Source: Chlorocebus sabaeus (lineage: Eukaryota > Chordata > Mammalia > Primates > Cercopithecidae). From it: a stretch of 64,000 nucleotides of DNA. Below are positions 61,701 to 64,000 of the stretch, in pieces (the first letter of the stretch is position 1; every line of letters starts with the position of its first letter). The notes under the pieces are model-generated. The model worked only from the letters and a program-made list of their open reading frames with translations. It was not told the origin of the DNA and made no database searches. The stretch lies in assembly GCF_047675955.1 (NCBI RefSeq), contig NW_027327638.1, positions 1 to 64,000 of the forward strand. The letters run 5' to 3'. The position numbers were made by a program, and so were the translations under genes.

Positions 61701-64000
61701 TGTTGTTGTGAAATTTGCAAAATGATATTTGGAAGCTCATAGAGGGCTATGGTGAAAATGGAAATATCTTCAGTTAAAAACTGGAGAGAAGCTTTCTGAG
61801 AAACTGCTTTGTGTTCTGTTAATTCATACACAGAGTTACACCTTTCCTATCACGAATCCTTTCGCTAAGACTGTTCTTGTGGAGTTTACAAAGTGATATT
61901 TGGAAGCCCATAGAGGGGTACGGTTAAAAAGGAAATTTCCTCACATAAAAACTGGAAAGAAGCTTTCTGAGAAACTGCTTTGTGTTTTGTTAATTCATCT
62001 CACAGTATTACAGCTCTACCCTCAAGAAGCCCTTCACTAAGACTGTTCTTCTGGAATTTCCAAAGAGATATTTGGAAGCCCATAGAGCGCTATGGTGAAA
62101 AAGGAAATATCTTCAGTTAAAAACTGGAGAGAAGCTTTCTGAGAAACTTCTTTGTGTTCTGTTAATTCATGCACAGAGTTACAGCTTTCCTATCAAGAAT
62201 CCTTTCGCTAAGACTGTTCTTGTGGAGTTTACAAAGTGATATTTGGAAGCCCATAGAGGGGTACGTTTAAAAAGGAAATTTCCTCACATAAAAACTGGAA
62301 AGAAGTTTTCTGAGAAACTGCTTTGTGTTCTGTTAATTCATCTCACAGAGTTACAGCTTACCCCTCAAGAAGCATTTCGCTAAGACTGTTCTTGTGGAAT
62401 TTGCAATGTGATATTTGGAAGCCCATGGAGGGATATGGTGAAAAAGGAAATATCTTCAATTAAAAACTGGAAAGAAGCTTTCTGAGAAACTGCTTTGTTT
62501 TCTGTTAATTCATCTCACAGAGTTTCAGCTTTCCCCTCCAGATGTCTTTCGCTAAGACGGTTCTCGTGGAATTTGCAAAGTGATATTTGGAAGCCGTGAG
62601 AGGGCTATGGTGTAAAAGGAAATGTCCTCGGATCAAAAATGGAAAGAAGCTTTCCAACAAACTGTTTTGTGTTCTGTTAATTTATCTGGCAGTGTTTCAG
62701 CTTTCCCCTCAAGAAGCCGTTCGCTAAGACTGTTCTTGTGGAATTTGCAAAGTGATATTTGAAAGCCCGTCGAGTTCTATGGTGAAAAAGGAAATACCTT
62801 CAGTTAAAAACTGGAAAGAAACTTTCTGAGAAACTGCTTTGTATTCTGTTAATTCACCTCACAGAGTTTCAGCTTTCCCCTCTAGAAGCCTTTCGCTAAG
62901 ACTGTTCTTGTGGAATTTGCAAAGTGATATTTGTAAGCCCATAGAAGTCGATGGTGAAAACGTAAATATCCTAAGATAAAAACTGAAAAGAACCATTCTG
63001 AGAAACTGCTTTGTGTTTTGTTAATTCATCTCACAGAGTTACAGGTTTCCCTTCAAGAAGCCTTTCGCTAAGACAGTTCTTGTGGAATATGCAAAGTGAT
63101 ATTTGGAAGCTCATAGTGACCTATAGTGAAAAAGGATATATCTTCAGTTAAAAACTGAAAAGAAGCTTTCTGAGAAACTGCTTTGTGATATATGACTTCC
63201 ACTCACTGAGTTACAGCTGTATTTCGTAGAGCTGTTTGGCAGTCTTATTTCTGTGGAATCTGAGAACTGTTATTTCGGATCCCTTTGAAGACTGAAGGGC
63301 CAAAGGAAATATCCGTCGTTAAAGTTAGAAAGAAGCTTTCTGAGAAACTTCTTTGTGATTTGCGAATTCATTTCACAGAGTTACAGCTTTCCCCTCAAGA
63401 AGCCTTTCGCTAAGATTATTCTTGCACAATTTGAAAAATGATATTTGGAAGCCAATAGACGGCTATGGTGAAAACGAAATATCCTCCGATAAAAACTGGA
63501 AAGAAGCTTTCTGAGAAATTGCTTTGTGTTCTTTTAATTCATCTCACAGACTTACAGCTTTCCCCTCAGGAAGTCTTTCGCTAAGACTGTTCTTGTGGAA
63601 TTTGAAATGTGATATTTGGTAGCCCATAGAGCGCTATGGAGAAAAGGAAATATCTTCAGATAAAAACTGTAAAGAACATTCCTGAGAAACTGCTTTGTGT
63701 TCTGTTAATTCACCTAACAGAGTTACAGCTTTCCCCTCTAGAAGCCTTTTGCTAAGACTGTTCTTGCTGTATTTTCAAAGTGATATTTGGAAGCCCATAG
63801 AGGGCTACGGTGAAAAAGGATATAGCTTCAGTTAAAAACTGAAAGAGTCTTTCTGAGAAACGGTTTAGTATTATGTGACTTCCACTCACTGAGTTACAGC
63901 TCTATTTCCTAGAGCTGTTTGATAGCCTTATTTCTATGGAATCGGAGAACTGTTATTTTGGATCCCTTTGAAGACTATAGGGCCAAAGGAAATATCTGCC
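58707..64000 (+). repeat. 33-monomer HOR unit, copy 8, cut by the window edge
   Basis: Monomers m1-m30 are complete; m31 (type B, from 63853) is cut about 23 bp before its end. It has the m4-end T shared with copies 6 and 7, and the common states at the two m25/m27 sites. The array evidently continues to the right. Confidence 0.95.

Larger units (their letters stand above)
1..64000 (+). repeat. Alpha-satellite (alphoid) higher-order repeat array, Old World monkey type
   Basis: The entire window is a head-to-tail array of monomers of 170-172 bp. Shared landmarks are a HindIII site followed by CTGAGAAAC, then a TTAATTCATCTCACAGAG block, GTTACAGCTTTCC, AAGACTGTTCTTGTGGAATT, GATATTTGGAAGCCCATAGA and CTATGGTGAAAAAGGAAATA. 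This matches alpha satellite, the centromeric satellite of primates on which CENP-A chromatin and the kinetochore are built. The motif set is close to the African green monkey and macaque consensus as recalled, and far from the human one. No monomer is inverted, and no stretch lacks monomer homology, so the array holds no gene, tRNA, rRNA or mobile element that I can see. Satellite identity is certain; the taxon is an inference. Confidence 0.97.

Noticed and set aside
1..64000. Human Y-chromosome alphoid array (DYZ3), suggested by the similar unit size
   Set aside because: The monomers carry the monkey-type HindIII site and the CCATAGAGGGCTATGG element instead of human-type blocks, and the unit counts 33 monomers, not the 34 I recall for human Y.
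1..64000. CRISPR array or bacterial tandem repeat
   Set aside because: The repeats are about 171 bp long, contiguous and without unique spacers, and match alpha satellite throughout.

Overview
The whole 64 kb window is alpha-satellite (alphoid) DNA, in one orientation, from the centromeric region of a primate chromosome. I found no gene, RNA gene, transposable element or other non-satellite insert. The monomers are about 171.5 bp long. Most share a HindIII site just before the CTGAGAAAC motif and a dyad-like CCATAGAGGGCTATGG element. They look like the African green monkey and macaque alpha-satellite consensus as I remember it, and unlike human monomers, so an Old World monkey (Cercopithecidae) is the best guess. 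Which chromosome this is cannot be read from the sequence. Short open frames recur in the same place in each unit because the repeat itself recurs, and I do not call them genes.

The array is a higher-order repeat (HOR). The unit is 33 monomers, named here m1 to m33, and 5,661 bp long. Seven complete copies and one copy cut by the window edge run head to tail from 19081 to 64000. An eighth complete 33-mer lies at 7929-13589. Four monomers of each unit (m2, m16, m27, m31) are a divergent class, here called type B. The other 29 are type A.

The left 19 kb is structurally rearranged. It holds, in order: the end of a unit (1-723), a 5-monomer partial unit m1-m5 (724-1580), a 27-monomer variant unit (1581-6214), a 10-monomer unit (6215-7928), a 33-mer (7929-13589), then the same 5-mer and 27-mer again (13590-14446, 14447-19080). 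The two halves repeat with a period of 12,866 bp, or 75 monomers. Every rearrangement keeps monomer register, and several joints fall inside chimeric monomers (m9/m4, m6/m29, m33/m1), as expected from unequal exchange.

The right 45 kb is almost homogeneous. Its single-base variants still sort the copies into two haplotype groups: copies 1-2, and copies 4-8, with copy 3 a mosaic of both. Copies 5-7 carry the pattern expected from one recent unequal crossover. No canonical CENP-B box was seen. Each unit has one near miss with an extra spacer base, and 8 of 33 monomers carry a perfect match to the recalled pJ-alpha motif.

Monomer boundaries are set at the C of CTGAGAAAC or its equivalent. This choice of phase is arbitrary.
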